Assembly (NCBI RefSeq): GCF_000379685.1 | Contig: NZ_KB903249.1 | Coordinates: forward strand, 724,795 to 788,794 | Length of the DNA stretch: 64,000 nt | Direction: 5' to 3' | Origin: Catelliglobosispora koreensis DSM 44566 | GTDB lineage: Bacteria > Actinomycetota > Actinomycetes > Mycobacteriales > Micromonosporaceae | Shown: piece after piece, positions 41,940-50,188 of the stretch | Numbering within the stretch: position 1 is the first letter of the stretch | Layout of the letters: each line of letters begins with the position of its first letter | Notes under the pieces: generated by a model | Told to the model about the DNA's origin: nothing | Seen by the model: the letters and a program-made list of their open reading frames with translations, nothing else | The model's database searches: none | Translations under genes and position numbers: made by a program

Positions 41940-43754
41940 ATTACGATGCTGGCGCGCGTTTCGGCGTTCGCGTTCACCTTCGCCGGACGCGAGACTGACG
42001 GCGTTGATGTATGGCATGGCGCCTGCGACAGATAGACCGAAGAGGCTGACGAGTTGTTTGATGTCGCCGCTGGTGGCGTGGGCTTCGTCGAGGATGCGGT
42101 CTCGGCGGATGAGGTTGGGTGACATGCCGAGCTGGCAGCGGATCCAGGATGGCCAGACGTATCCGTGGTGGGACCAGCTGCGTTCGTGGATGAACAGGTG
42201 CGGATTGGTGCTGGCAGGCCAGGTTTCATAGCGATGTTGGAGGTAGGTGTCGAGCCTCTGGCGAACAGCTGGAGCGAGGACGATGCTTTGGTCTCCGATG
42301 TGGAGCCTGCCGTCGTGGTAGTCGGTGAGTTTCATCATGCGCAGCTGCCAGATCCTGACCGCGTGGAAGGCGAGCAGGGCGCTGAGTAGTTCTTTGGCTG
42401 GGTCGCCGCAGTGCAGTAGCTCCCGCAGGCGGGTCAAGTCGACCGGTGGCGGTATCGAGCCTCCGGGCTCGTTGACCTTGATACGTGCTGTTGGGTTGAT
42501 GAAAACCAGTTGCCGTGCCTTGAGAACGGAGAAAATTGACCGCAACCCGGACAGGGTGGTTGCCCGGTAGAGGGCGGTCTTCCCGGCGATCGCCGCGTGA
42601 ACGTTGTCGCGGCCTATCGCCCGCAGCGAATCGTGCTCGCCTGCCCACTGGCGTAATGTCGGCATGGCCCAGCGCAGCTTCGTGCCGATGGTCCCGTCTT
42701 TGCGGGGCTGTTGGCGCGGCGGTGTGGTGGAGCCATTGCGCATGACGTCAAACCAGACGGCGAGTTCGGCCTGCATCTGGGCCGGGAGCTCGACGACGGT
42801 GGCGTGATACCAGCGTATGACGGCGGGCTGCCGGTCCTCGGTTAGCATTCCGGCGGTTTCCAGGACGTGGGCTACGACGGCAGCGGAGTGCTTGATCCGT
42901 GAAAGTAGTGCAACGTCGCTTCGTCTGAGGAGGGCGCCTGGGGTGTCTTGGATGCCTAGCAGAATACGGATTCCGCGTTTCACTTTGTCAGATTTTGTTT
43001 TGTGCCAGCCGTATCGGGCCGCGTGATCGTTGACGTGCTGGTTGAACGCCGCGACAAGGCCTGGATCCGGTGGCTGCGGAAACCCTTTGGTCATAGCAGC
43101 TTTGAGGTCACGCGGGCTGTCGAACATGGTCAGTTGCTCCCATCCAACCGGGCGCAGCAAGCTCATGTCGGCTGGCACGGTCTTCTTCACGTAAGGCCGG
43201 TTCCCGCGGCCGTGGTTGGCGTGGAAGGTGTTGACGATGAAGATCTGTTGCCCGCTGAGGTTCGCCTCGGCGAGGCTGACGTCTTGGTGGCGGCGGCCGG
43301 TCAGTCGGGCATAGTAGCTGCGCTGTTTGTAGCAGGGCCGGCACGAGCCGGTTCTGCGATGCAGCGTTCGGTGATGACCGCAGGTCAGGCATTCGCCTTG
43401 GTTACGGTGGTTTTCTTCCCGCCAGGCCTTGCAGCCGTAGCAGAGCCAGCGCAGGGTTCGGGTTGCGCCCCAGCCGCCGCACTCGATACACGCTTCGACG
43501 ATGACCTTGCCTTCGGCGAACGGGCCGCCGTAACGGAATACGGATGACAACTGGCCCGGCGCGCCCGCGTGACACCGCTGGCAAAGCCCTGATGTCCAGT
43601 AGTTCTCCGTCGATCCGCATTTTCGGCAGGGAGGTGCGGCGATCGGCCCGCCGGGCCAGCAGTCAAAGCAGACGGTGATGCCCTGCATGGCCGGCGGTCG
43701 CTGCCCGCAGACCTGGCAGGGTTTGCGTGGCTTGGGTTTTCCTTTGCCGCTCAC
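41928..43754 (-). CDS. Zinc-ribbon tyrosine recombinase-like protein (third gene of recombinase operon)
   Basis: A 608-residue protein. The first 170 residues hold at least five CxxC pairs (CQVCGQRPP, CRKCGSTEN, CIECGGWG, CLTCGHHRT, CRPCYKQ), a strong DNA- or protein-binding zinc region. Residues about 330-600 follow the tyrosine recombinase fold: Arg in LAFHAVRIWQLRMMKLTDY, then DEAHATSGDIKQLVSLFGLS and AGAMPYINAV with the likely nucleophile Tyr. The HxxR box is poor, so activity may depend on its partner. It is coupled by 4 bases to the XRE gene. The trio resembles multi-recombinase transposition modules such as Tn554-type (inference). Confidence 0.7.
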   Translation of the reverse strand: MSGKGKPKPRKPCQVCGQRPPAMQGITVCFDCWPGGPIAAPPCRKCGSTENYWTSGLCQRCHAGAPGQLSSVFRYGGPFAEGKVIVEACIECGGWGATRTLRWLCYGCKAWREENHRNQGECLTCGHHRTLHRRTGSCRPCYKQRSYYARLTGRRHQDVSLAEANLSGQQIFIVNTFHANHGRGNRPYVKKTVPADMSLLRPVGWEQLTMFDSPRDLKAAMTKGFPQPPDPGLVAAFNQHVNDHAARYGWHKTKSDKVKRGIRILLGIQDTPGALLRRSDVALLSRIKHSAAVVAHVLETAGMLTEDRQPAVIRWYHATVVELPAQMQAELAVWFDVMRNGSTTPPRQQPRKDGTIGTKLRWAMPTLRQWAGEHDSLRAIGRDNVHAAIAGKTALYRATTLSGLRSIFSVLKARQLVFINPTARIKVNEPGGSIPPPVDLTRLRELLHCGDPAKELLSALLAFHAVRIWQLRMMKLTDYHDGRLHIGDQSIVLAPAVRQRLDTYLQHRYETWPASTNPHLFIHERSWSHHGYVWPSWIRCQLGMSPNLIRRDRILDEAHATSGDIKQLVSLFGLSVAGAMPYINAVSLASGEGERERRNARQHRNSAG

Positions 43755-44080
43755 GCTGGCGGGACCGTACGGTTACGGCCCAGCCGGGGCGTCAGATGCC
43801 CGGCCGCGGCATCCGACTTCGGCAAGCCCTGAGGGGCCGGGGCCTGAACCCTGTCAGGCTCGCAGATCAGCAAATCCGACGGTTCGCATTGCAGAACAAT
43901 GCAGATGACTTCCAGGTCGTCGAGGCGGATCGTAGTCGGTGTTCCCGTCCACAGCGCGGACATCTTGCCGTGACTGATGTCGAGCCCCGCGTCGGCCAGC
44001 CGGCGGCGCATTTCCGTGGACTTCCAGATACCCTGCTGCGCTGCGCGCATCCTCAGGTTCCATCGCATAACCGTTTTCAC
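43751..44080 (-). CDS. XRE-family regulator within the recombinase operon
   Basis: A 109-residue protein. RWNLRMRAAQQGIWKSTEMR, then LADAGLDISHGKMSALWTGT and IRLDDLEVICIVLQCEPSDL, form a Cro/C1-type HTH of the short kind with the CxPxDLL ending. A disordered 35-residue tail follows. It overlaps the recombinases on both sides by 4 bases, so all three are translated together. It may act as excisionase-like or regulatory third component. Confidence 0.8.
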   Translation of the reverse strand: MKTVMRWNLRMRAAQQGIWKSTEMRRRLADAGLDISHGKMSALWTGTPTTIRLDDLEVICIVLQCEPSDLLICEPDRVQAPAPQGLPKSDAAAGHLTPRLGRNRTVPPA

Positions 44081-45165
44081 CTCACCGTCAGCCCGAGCCG
44101 CGTCGCGGTTCGTGAATTCGTTTGCTCCCAGGCGTTTTCAATGTGCTCTGCGGGCACATGGATGTAATGCGTCGTGGTGGAGAGCCACGAATGGCCTAGG
44201 AGTTCCTGTATGGCTTTGAGGTCCATGCCGCGGCGGTACAGCGATGATGCGCAGAAGTGGCGCAGTACATGGGGTGTCAGCCGTCCAGCCCATTGCGGCA
44301 GCCACCGGGATACCGCCCGGTTCAGTCCCTCCCGCAGCACTTGATCTCCGGCCCGGCGACACAGGCCCGTCACCGCGTCTGGGCGCCGTTCACTGGGAAA
44401 CATAGGCGCGTCAAGGCGCGTGTAGTCATCACCGAACTGGTGGCGGATATCCACCATCCACCAGTCCAGAAGCTCGCGTACCGAGTTGATCGCGGGAACG
44501 AGCCGGGTCTTGTAACCACGGCCACGGCTGCCTTTGCCGAACCGAACATGCACATTGCCGTAGTCGCCGAGATCACGGCGCCAGTCGCGGATGTCAAGCA
44601 TGTAGCTTTCCATAATCCGCAAACCGATACGCCGCCATAGTGACGCCACCACATAGTCGCGAACAGCAACCAAATACTTTCGTGCGTTAGGTAATTCCTG
44701 ACGCCACAGCGAAAACAGCGCTTCGACATCGTCATCGCCCGGCGGGACAGGCGCGGAACCGTAGTCAGGGCTGGCGGGCCGGTTGAACTCGTCAATCACT
44801 TGCGCCACCACCCGTCCGGTCAGCGCATGGATGTCGCCCTGATGCCGGATGACAAGGAAATCGAAGAAGTTCCCCAGCGCTAATGCCTTGCCATGCACCG
44901 TGGAGTACGACCGGCCTAAGACCTTGCGCTGATGGGTCAAGTAACGGTCCGCATCCGGGGCGCATGCCGTCCACACCGGACGGCCGAGGAACCTCGCGAA
45001 CTCAAAGATCACACTGCGGTCATTGGCCAGCGTCGAATCCCGGCACCCTGCCCCCATCGACGCCAGCAGGTACTGGTCAACCAAATCCTGCTCGTAATCG
45101 GCCTCGTCCCGCGCAGAAGCCAGGCGACGGGGCGCGTCGATCGACCTGACCACTGCCAATGCCAC
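44077..45165 (-). CDS. Tyrosine recombinase (XerD-like integrase)
   Basis: A 362-residue site-specific recombinase with all catalytic positions: R183 (RRIGLRIMES), K in the beta-hairpin (VRFGKGSRGRGYKTR), H299-x-x-R302 (TPHVLRHFCASSLY), H325 (LLGHSWLST) and nucleophile Y334 (THYIHV). The N-terminal 120 residues are the SAM-like core-binding domain. First gene of a coupled operon with an XRE protein and a second recombinase. It probably integrates or transposes the surrounding DNA. No tRNA or repeat adjacent to it shows the att site. Confidence 0.92.
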   Translation of the reverse strand: MALAVVRSIDAPRRLASARDEADYEQDLVDQYLLASMGAGCRDSTLANDRSVIFEFARFLGRPVWTACAPDADRYLTHQRKVLGRSYSTVHGKALALGNFFDFLVIRHQGDIHALTGRVVAQVIDEFNRPASPDYGSAPVPPGDDDVEALFSLWRQELPNARKYLVAVRDYVVASLWRRIGLRIMESYMLDIRDWRRDLGDYGNVHVRFGKGSRGRGYKTRLVPAINSVRELLDWWMVDIRHQFGDDYTRLDAPMFPSERRPDAVTGLCRRAGDQVLREGLNRAVSRWLPQWAGRLTPHVLRHFCASSLYRRGMDLKAIQELLGHSWLSTTTHYIHVPAEHIENAWEQTNSRTATRLGLTVR

Positions 45166-45466
45166 AGCACTACCACCTCTACAGAAAGCGGCAAAACACC
45201 ATGAACACTGTCAAACTTCCAGGAATTTTGACCAACGGTCAAGACCCTCTCAGCCATCTCGGTGACATCCGAGCGAGTGCCTGGCCTGCCACAACAGAGT
45301 CGACGCCACCCGTCGCTCAAAAAGAACTTCAGGTAATTCGGGAAACAGGATTTGAGCTGGACTCAAGCGATCTCTGACCGAATCCAAGGAATTCATTCCG
45401 CAGCCTGGACATGCTGCGCCGCTTGGGTTTGGCCGCTTCTCGTCTTAGACGCTGTCCGTGGCCGAA

Positions 45467-46102
45467 TCAGGCGGCAGTCTGAGAGTCAAGGACGAACGCG
45501 GCCAGCTGCGCGGGATCATCACCGAGGAGGACGTTGCGCTGCCAGTCCGGGAAGACTCCCAACAGCACTTCGATGGCGGCAGCGGCTTGGCCGGAACCCT
45601 TGAGTACTGCCACTGGAATTTCGTAGTCGATTAAGGCAGGAAGGATCTCTTCCAGAGTGCCGTTGCCGCCGCTGATCGCGATCAACCCGGATGATTTCGA
45701 GACCTGGTACACGTTTCGCATCGGGTAGTCAAAATCGGTTTGGTCTATCTCGTCATACCCGGGCTGCACCTGTTCTCCTACAGCGTCCATATGCAGGCGG
45801 GCTGGAAGGTGATAACGGACTACGCCTGCGCGTCCTTCCACTGAGCGGAATCCGTCGATGGCGTGCCGGGCGATCCCGGTACCTGGCCCGCAGGCTAGCG
45901 AGAAGCCCGCTTTGGCGATCAGCCCGCCGACAGCGGCAGCAGCCTCGGCATACGGGGCAGCATTGTCTGCGCGCCACGTGCCTGAAACGAAAATCTGCCG
46001 CAGCCTCACGTCATCTCCAATGTTCGCATTGCCAGAAGCACAGGCAGCCGCTTGCTTTCGTAGATCCAGGCCCATTGCGTGCAGGTCGTGATCAGACTCC
46101 AC
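45467..46102 (-). CDS. LOG/SLOG-family nucleotide-binding protein
   Basis: A 211-residue Rossmann-like protein from GTG 46102. RQIFVSGTWRADNAAP is the first strand and loop. AKAGFSLACGPGTGIARHAI and AISGGNGTLEEILPALIDYE carry the LOG signature (PGGxGTxxE with Ser for Pro). LOG enzymes hydrolyse nucleotide monophosphates to release cytokinins, and related SLOG domains sense nucleotides in defence. The Glu is present, the flanking loop diverges. Neighbouring a deoxyribosyltransferase-like gene suggests nucleotide chemistry or sensing. Confidence 0.72.
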   Translation of the reverse strand: MESDHDLHAMGLDLRKQAAACASGNANIGDDVRLRQIFVSGTWRADNAAPYAEAAAAVGGLIAKAGFSLACGPGTGIARHAIDGFRSVEGRAGVVRYHLPARLHMDAVGEQVQPGYDEIDQTDFDYPMRNVYQVSKSSGLIAISGGNGTLEEILPALIDYEIPVAVLKGSGQAAAAIEVLLGVFPDWQRNVLLGDDPAQLAAFVLDSQTAA

Positions 46103-46252
46103 CCTTGTATAGGCGATGTGCGATAACGCCTGCGAGTAGTGCGCTCAGTACGGACCAAACGCGTGGATGACTTCCTACACAGCATCTGACCGCGGCAGAG
46201 CCCGTCAATCCGCTAACTGCTGGGCGCGCTCGGCAGATCGCCCATCAGATTG

Positions 46253-46954
46253 CTAGACCTTTCGGGTGGACAGCGAGTCTGAGACAACGACTACGGATTG
46301 CCCATCGACTTGCGCGTTGAATGCCCAATAGTCAGGGCCCGGTCCTCGCGCCAGCAGGACATACCCACCGTTTAGATTTCGCCCAGCCGTCCGTTGTCGA
46401 CTGAGCCAGCTCGTGAAGGCGTCTGAGCGCCACACATTGAGCGGAACGTCTCTTTCACCGTGTTCGCGGTAGGCGCCCGCGCCTACCTTCGCCAATGCCG
46501 CAAGCATTGTGGCGTCTAGCGTGTCCGTCACGGGCGCACCGTTGCGGTGGGCACGCTCACGCATGTAGCCAACGTGGACGGATTCCGGTGGCGCACCGAA
46601 AACGATACGGCCGGAGTCCTCCCAGCGCCCGAACTCGATGTTGGTGTTGAGAGCGGGCATGGTGGCCATATCGCGCTGGACCCAGAATGCGATCACGTCG
46701 ACTGTGGACAGCCATTTGCTTTCCCACGGATGACGCTCGTATTTGAGCGGCTTCCAGCCACGCCCCTCGGGCACGAAAACCGCTAACGTGCCACGGTTGG
46801 CCCACGCCTGACGCAGCATGTCGACTGCGTCTGGACGCCATGAGGGCACGCCTTGATCTCTCGGGTTTGGGCCCGCAAGGAAGATCGAAGCGTGCCAAGC
46901 ATCAATCGGTGGCTGTTCGCCAGCGTGAATCACCACGACGCCGTCGGTTACCAT
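46253..46954 (-). CDS. Nucleoside 2-deoxyribosyltransferase-like protein
   Basis: A 233-residue protein. The first 150 residues match the Nuc_deoxyri_tr2 fold: ASIFLAGPNPRDQGVPSWRP, GTLAVFVPEGRGWK, then STVDVIAFWVQRDMATMPAL and NTNIEFGRWEDSGRIVFGAP with the catalytic-type Asn/Glu. The remainder (DATMLAALAKVGAGAYREHG and a beta-rich end with NGGYVLLARGPGPDYWAFNA) is an extra domain. These proteins cleave or transfer the base of deoxynucleosides or act as nucleotide sensors. The start overlaps the HTH gene by 7 bases. Confidence 0.7.
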   Translation of the reverse strand: MVTDGVVVIHAGEQPPIDAWHASIFLAGPNPRDQGVPSWRPDAVDMLRQAWANRGTLAVFVPEGRGWKPLKYERHPWESKWLSTVDVIAFWVQRDMATMPALNTNIEFGRWEDSGRIVFGAPPESVHVGYMRERAHRNGAPVTDTLDATMLAALAKVGAGAYREHGERDVPLNVWRSDAFTSWLSRQRTAGRNLNGGYVLLARGPGPDYWAFNAQVDGQSVVVVSDSLSTRKV

Positions 46955-47193
46955 CGGATACCGACTCGCTCACACAGGCCACGTGAGGTCGGATAGCGCG
47001 ACCTTAGCGCCCTGGAGTTACCGGCCAGGATGAACCAGTTGTCGGCTGATCTCTCACCCCGCTCTATTTGGGACCACTGGGTGTGGCTGATCCCTGCAAG
47101 ATCTGCTGCATGGCGAACGGACCATCTTCGTTGCAGTCGCAAGGTTTTGGTGGGCTCGCCGATGGGCGCCGTGTTTACATCGGACGGCTTCAC
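46948..47193 (-). CDS. XRE-family HTH protein, probably C-terminally frameshifted
   Basis: An 81-residue frame from GTG 47193. TLRLQRRWSVRHAADLAGIS and HTQWSQIERGERSADNWFIL form a clear XRE HTH. After LAGNSRALRS the sequence turns odd; another frame there reads GAKVALSDLTWPV, closer to the usual RCSVADLTG ending. One indel may therefore have replaced the last turn. It overlaps the deoxyribosyltransferase-like gene and probably regulates it. Confidence 0.65.
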   Translation of the reverse strand: MKPSDVNTAPIGEPTKTLRLQRRWSVRHAADLAGISHTQWSQIERGERSADNWFILAGNSRALRSRYPTSRGLCERVGIRW

Positions 47194-47589
47194 ACCCTAA
47201 GCGTAAAGCCTGTGGTGCCAGTCGGCACCTACGAACAGCTCGCATCGCTGTTGTATTTGAGACCACGTGTGCCCGTGGCCATTCAGGGTGTAGGGGTGCC
47301 GGGTGCGCCCAATTTCACAACGCCCGGCGCCAGGCGAAACTGCGATCAGCTCAGGCTGCCGAAAACACCCGTGTGATCGAAAGGTTCGGAAGCCGTTGGT
47401 GAAGTCGTTGGGTGGCTCGAACTTGCCCAGCTCCGCAGGTGGTCGAGCACATTGGTTTGGTCGAAGAGTCCTTGCGGGTTGGAATTTTTCGTGCGTGCGA
47501 AGGAATCTGTGGTTGACGACGTGTAGCAATACGGGGAAGATGGTCGATGTTCGCAACTTGACGCAACACTACCGACACGGGAGTGGGTC
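47194..47589. other. Divergent intergenic region, no gene seen
   Basis: Nothing codes convincingly. It separates the leftward HTH/deoxyribosyltransferase pair from the rightward DUF6879 operon and should contain both promoters. Confidence 0.4.
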
Positions 47590-47808
47590 ATGTACCTCAC
47601 CTTCATGGGTAAGGATCCGGAGTCCAATCCGTCCGGATCGCCGACGGTGTATCGCACGGACAGAGGTAGCTGGCTGGTGCAAGGATGGGTGGTTGATGAC
47701 CCAGATGCGCTCGCCCAGATGAGCATTCCGACAGGGGAGACTGTGGTGGAGATCCCCGACAGGATGCTCCAGTTCTTCAGGCAGGAGGACAGTGGCCTCG
47801 ATAGGTGA
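47590..47808 (+). CDS. Small conserved protein upstream of DUF6879
   Basis: A 72-residue protein: MYLTFMGKDPESNPSGSPTV, DRGSWLVQGWVVDDPDALAQ, TGETVVEIPDRMLQFF. This arrangement (GKDPxSNPxGSPTxY...VQGW) is a familiar small actinobacterial protein placed before a DUF6879 gene. Function unknown; likely a component of the same regulatory unit. Overlaps the next gene by 17 bases. Confidence 0.7.
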   Translation: MYLTFMGKDPESNPSGSPTVYRTDRGSWLVQGWVVDDPDALAQMSIPTGETVVEIPDRMLQFFRQEDSGLDR

Positions 47809-48310
47809 GGAGGAGTTCGAACAGCTGCTGCGTCTGTTCGAACGCGACTCGATCCACATGGAGACCAGAGACGCGTACGGCACTGCTATCGAGTTGCCGC
47901 ACATGGCGATGTGGGCTGCCGGTGAACATGATGACCTCGAGTGGCTCCAAGATTGGTGCGCAACTGTCCGCGGCCACGTTAGCGCCGGGCGGGAGGTTCG
48001 GCGCGCGAGAGTTGTCTCGGAGCCGCTGAGCGAATATCAGCGGTGGTCACACAGCATCGCTCAACCGATGGTGGATGCAGGAGAAGACATCCGCTGGATT
48101 CCCAGGCGGCTCATTTCCTCGGTCGCCCTGCCCGGCAACGACTACTATCTTTTCGATGACCGCCTCGTGGTGTTCCTGATTTATGCGGGCAACGGCCTGG
48201 CGATGGACAGGGTGACCTCGACCGACCCTGCTGATATTCGGCTTTGCCGGTCGGCGTTTGAAGCGGTGTGGCTGCACGCGATTTCTCATCGTGACTACGA
48301 TCCCGTCTAG
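47792..48310 (+). CDS. DUF6879-family protein
   Basis: A 172-residue protein from GTG 47792. Family hallmarks: AGREVRRARVVSEPLSEYQR, QPMVDAGEDIRWIPRR, NDYYLFDDRLVVFLIYAGNG, and the end FEAVWLHAISHRDYDPV. DUF6879 proteins accompany DUF5753 HTH regulators throughout actinobacteria and may form a toxin-antitoxin-like or signalling pair (family context). It overlaps the regulator gene by 20 bases. Confidence 0.82.
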   Translation: MASIGEEEFEQLLRLFERDSIHMETRDAYGTAIELPHMAMWAAGEHDDLEWLQDWCATVRGHVSAGREVRRARVVSEPLSEYQRWSHSIAQPMVDAGEDIRWIPRRLISSVALPGNDYYLFDDRLVVFLIYAGNGLAMDRVTSTDPADIRLCRSAFEAVWLHAISHRDYDPV

Positions 48311-49151
48311 CTCGGCCAAACAGGCCCAGCGAGCAATTGGCGTCCGCCTTCGTGAGTTGCGCAAAGATGCGAGACTCTCGGGACGGGCGCTCGCCGCTGC
48401 CACCGGTCAGCATTTCACCCGGGTGAGCAAGATCGAGCACGGCGTACAGGTACCGTCCGATGGGGACCTGCATGCGTGGGCAACAGCCTGTGGCGCTGCA
48501 GAGCAGATCCCTGACCTTATCGCCACGCAGCGCTCGGTTGACTCCGAATACCTGGAGTTCCGGCGGCAGAGCCGCGCAGGAATGAAGCGAGTCCTCGGCG
48601 CTCATACCGTTGCCCTGTATGAGAAAACCTCACTGTTTCGTATCTACGAGCACAACGTTATCCCCGGCCTATTCCAGACAGCGGACTACACGGCCGCAAT
48701 GCTCGCGTTCTGGATCAGGTTTCTCGAAACGCCTAACGACATGGAAGCTGCGGTGGCCGCCCGCATGGAACGGCAGCGGGTGATTTACCAGAAAGGAAAG
48801 CACTTCGTCGTCGTGGTGGAGGAGCAGGCCCTGCGTACCTGGTTCGGAAACGCTGAAACACAAGCTGGGCAACTGGATCGGCTCCTTGCTGTCATGTCGT
48901 TGCCCAACGTTTCGATCGGAATCATCCCCATGATGGTCGAACGGGGGCCGGTCGGATCGGCGGGCTTCTGGATTTTCGACAACTCACTTGCCGCGCTGGA
49001 GATCCCGACTGCAAGCATTGAAGTCACTCGGCCGCAGGAAATCGAGCTCTACGCCAGGATGTTCGAGAACCTGAAAAGCTATGCGGTATACGGGAAATCA
49101 GCACGTGCACTTATCTCCCGAGCTATCGCGGAACTGGATTCGCGCAACTAG
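48291..49151 (+). CDS. HTH regulator with DUF5753 domain (Scr1-type antitoxin-like)
   Basis: A 286-residue protein from GTG 48291. N-terminal XRE HTH (GVRLRELRKDARLSGRALAA, HFTRVSKIEHGVQVPSDGDL), then the DUF5753 domain (LFRIYEHNVIPGLFQTADYT, AARMERQRVIYQKGKHFVVV, VEEQALRTWFGNAETQAGQL). The end is SYAVYGKSARALISRAI. These Scr1-like regulators pair with small neighbours in chromosomal toxin-antitoxin-like units. Normal length, no defect visible. Confidence 0.9.
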   Translation: MTTIPSSSAKQAQRAIGVRLRELRKDARLSGRALAAATGQHFTRVSKIEHGVQVPSDGDLHAWATACGAAEQIPDLIATQRSVDSEYLEFRRQSRAGMKRVLGAHTVALYEKTSLFRIYEHNVIPGLFQTADYTAAMLAFWIRFLETPNDMEAAVAARMERQRVIYQKGKHFVVVVEEQALRTWFGNAETQAGQLDRLLAVMSLPNVSIGIIPMMVERGPVGSAGFWIFDNSLAALEIPTASIEVTRPQEIELYARMFENLKSYAVYGKSARALISRAIAELDSRN

Positions 49152-49198
49152 TCGCAACATTGTCGCGCTAGACAAGTCTTCGGAAATACCGTTAAACC

Positions 49199-49408
49199 AT
49201 GACGCGAGTTGCACGGCCGACGATGCCGCCCACTGTCACGAGGCAGGTGTCCAAACTGGAAGCCGTCAACGACAACGACTGGCGACTGGCGGCGATCGTT
49301 AATCACCCCCATGGAAAACGATGGGCGACGCCTGCCGCGGCATGCGAACGGCTCACGCCCACCGAAGTTGCGCAGGCCCAAACCCGGATCATCCCGGTGG
49401 CTGCCTAA
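49199..49408 (+). CDS. Small hypothetical protein
   Basis: A 69-residue frame (VSKLEAVNDNDWRLAAIVNH, TPTEVAQAQTRIIPVAA) whose stop overlaps the next start by one base (TAATG), a sign of real translational coupling. No family recognised. Confidence 0.45.
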   Translation: MTRVARPTMPPTVTRQVSKLEAVNDNDWRLAAIVNHPHGKRWATPAAACERLTPTEVAQAQTRIIPVAA

Positions 49409-49659
49409 TGGAGACGAAAGCGCGGTGGATCATCTCGAGCGGCCAGGAAGTAACCGTGGGGGACGCGGTCGCGCTGGAGTTCCATCCGGATGAGATAGGC
49501 GTAATCACCGGCATTCATCCTGAGCGAGGTCTTCCAGCCGTCAAGGTGACCGAAGGCCCGAATCGCGGTCGTACCCGGCCCTTGGTCTTCCCGTCAGAGA
49601 TCCTGATGAAGTGCGGAGGAGGTGACTCCGCCATGAAGGACTATTACCGCCACGCATAG
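49408..49659 (+). CDS. Small hypothetical protein
   Basis: An 83-residue protein from ATG 49408. It is beta-rich (ARWIISSGQEVTVGDAVALE, GVITGIHPERGLPAVKV) with the pattern of a small SH3-like barrel, and ends DSAMKDYYRHA. It is coupled to the preceding gene and followed by a hairpin terminator. Function unknown. Confidence 0.55.
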   Translation: METKARWIISSGQEVTVGDAVALEFHPDEIGVITGIHPERGLPAVKVTEGPNRGRTRPLVFPSEILMKCGGGDSAMKDYYRHA

Positions 49660-49678
49660 CTCCGTCACCTAAAGACTG

Positions 49679-49713
49679 CCCCCGCGGACCGGATCGCACC
49701 CCGGCCGCGGGGG
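49679..49713 (+). terminator. Hairpin terminator
   Basis: cccccgcgg (49679-49687) pairs with ccgcggggg (49705-49713), a 9-bp GC stem around a 17-base loop, 20 bases after the small-gene pair. The remaining DNA to 49920 shows no gene. Confidence 0.55.
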
Positions 49714-49920
49714 TTCTGCGGTTCGTACTTGCTTGAGCATTAGAGCGGGGCGGCACCTGAGACCTGCTGTTGCGTCATATACGCCAACGGCGGCAAACGG
49801 TTTGTGAACTCGTGCTGCGCTGTCGGGCGGCCATGAGAAGCAGGCTGATACCGGACGTCATCGCTTCAGGCGATGGGAGGCGCGGCCAATCGCGTCTGGC
49901 GACAAAGTGATAGAGGAGCA

Positions 49921-50073
49921 ATGACGACAGAGGATCTGTTGCGGCGTGCGTTCGCTGCGCGTAACCCAGCGCATGGCAAGGAAGTCCCACCGTTCACCAT
50001 GACGCCCGAACAGATGCGGCGTGAGGCTGAGCGCCGCCGGGAAACGGAAACGATCCAGCCCGACGGCGAGTAG
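49921..50073 (+). CDS. 50-residue protein, paralogue of the one at 62393
   Basis: ATG 49921 follows agaggagca. The protein DLLRRAFAARNPAHGKEVPP then FTMTPEQMRREAERRRET shares the pattern DL-RRA-AAR...VPP-TMTP-QMR--AE-R with the 67-residue protein at 62393-62596. Short, basic and helical; possibly a DNA- or protein-binding accessory factor of the element. No published family known to me. Confidence 0.6.
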   Translation: MTTEDLLRRAFAARNPAHGKEVPPFTMTPEQMRREAERRRETETIQPDGE

Positions 50074-50188
50074 ACGTACGCCGCCGTGCTGGCTTCGTTC
50101 GCTGTTTATAGGACCAACGGGACCGGTGCATATCACTGCGGCGGCGATCCTCGTTCGCCAACTAGCTGAGCGAAACGGAGAGACCAAC

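Noticed and set aside
45201-45377. 58-codon frame that resembles a small RiPP-like precursor
   Set aside because: Acidic tail without Cys or a credible core, and no modification enzymes nearby.
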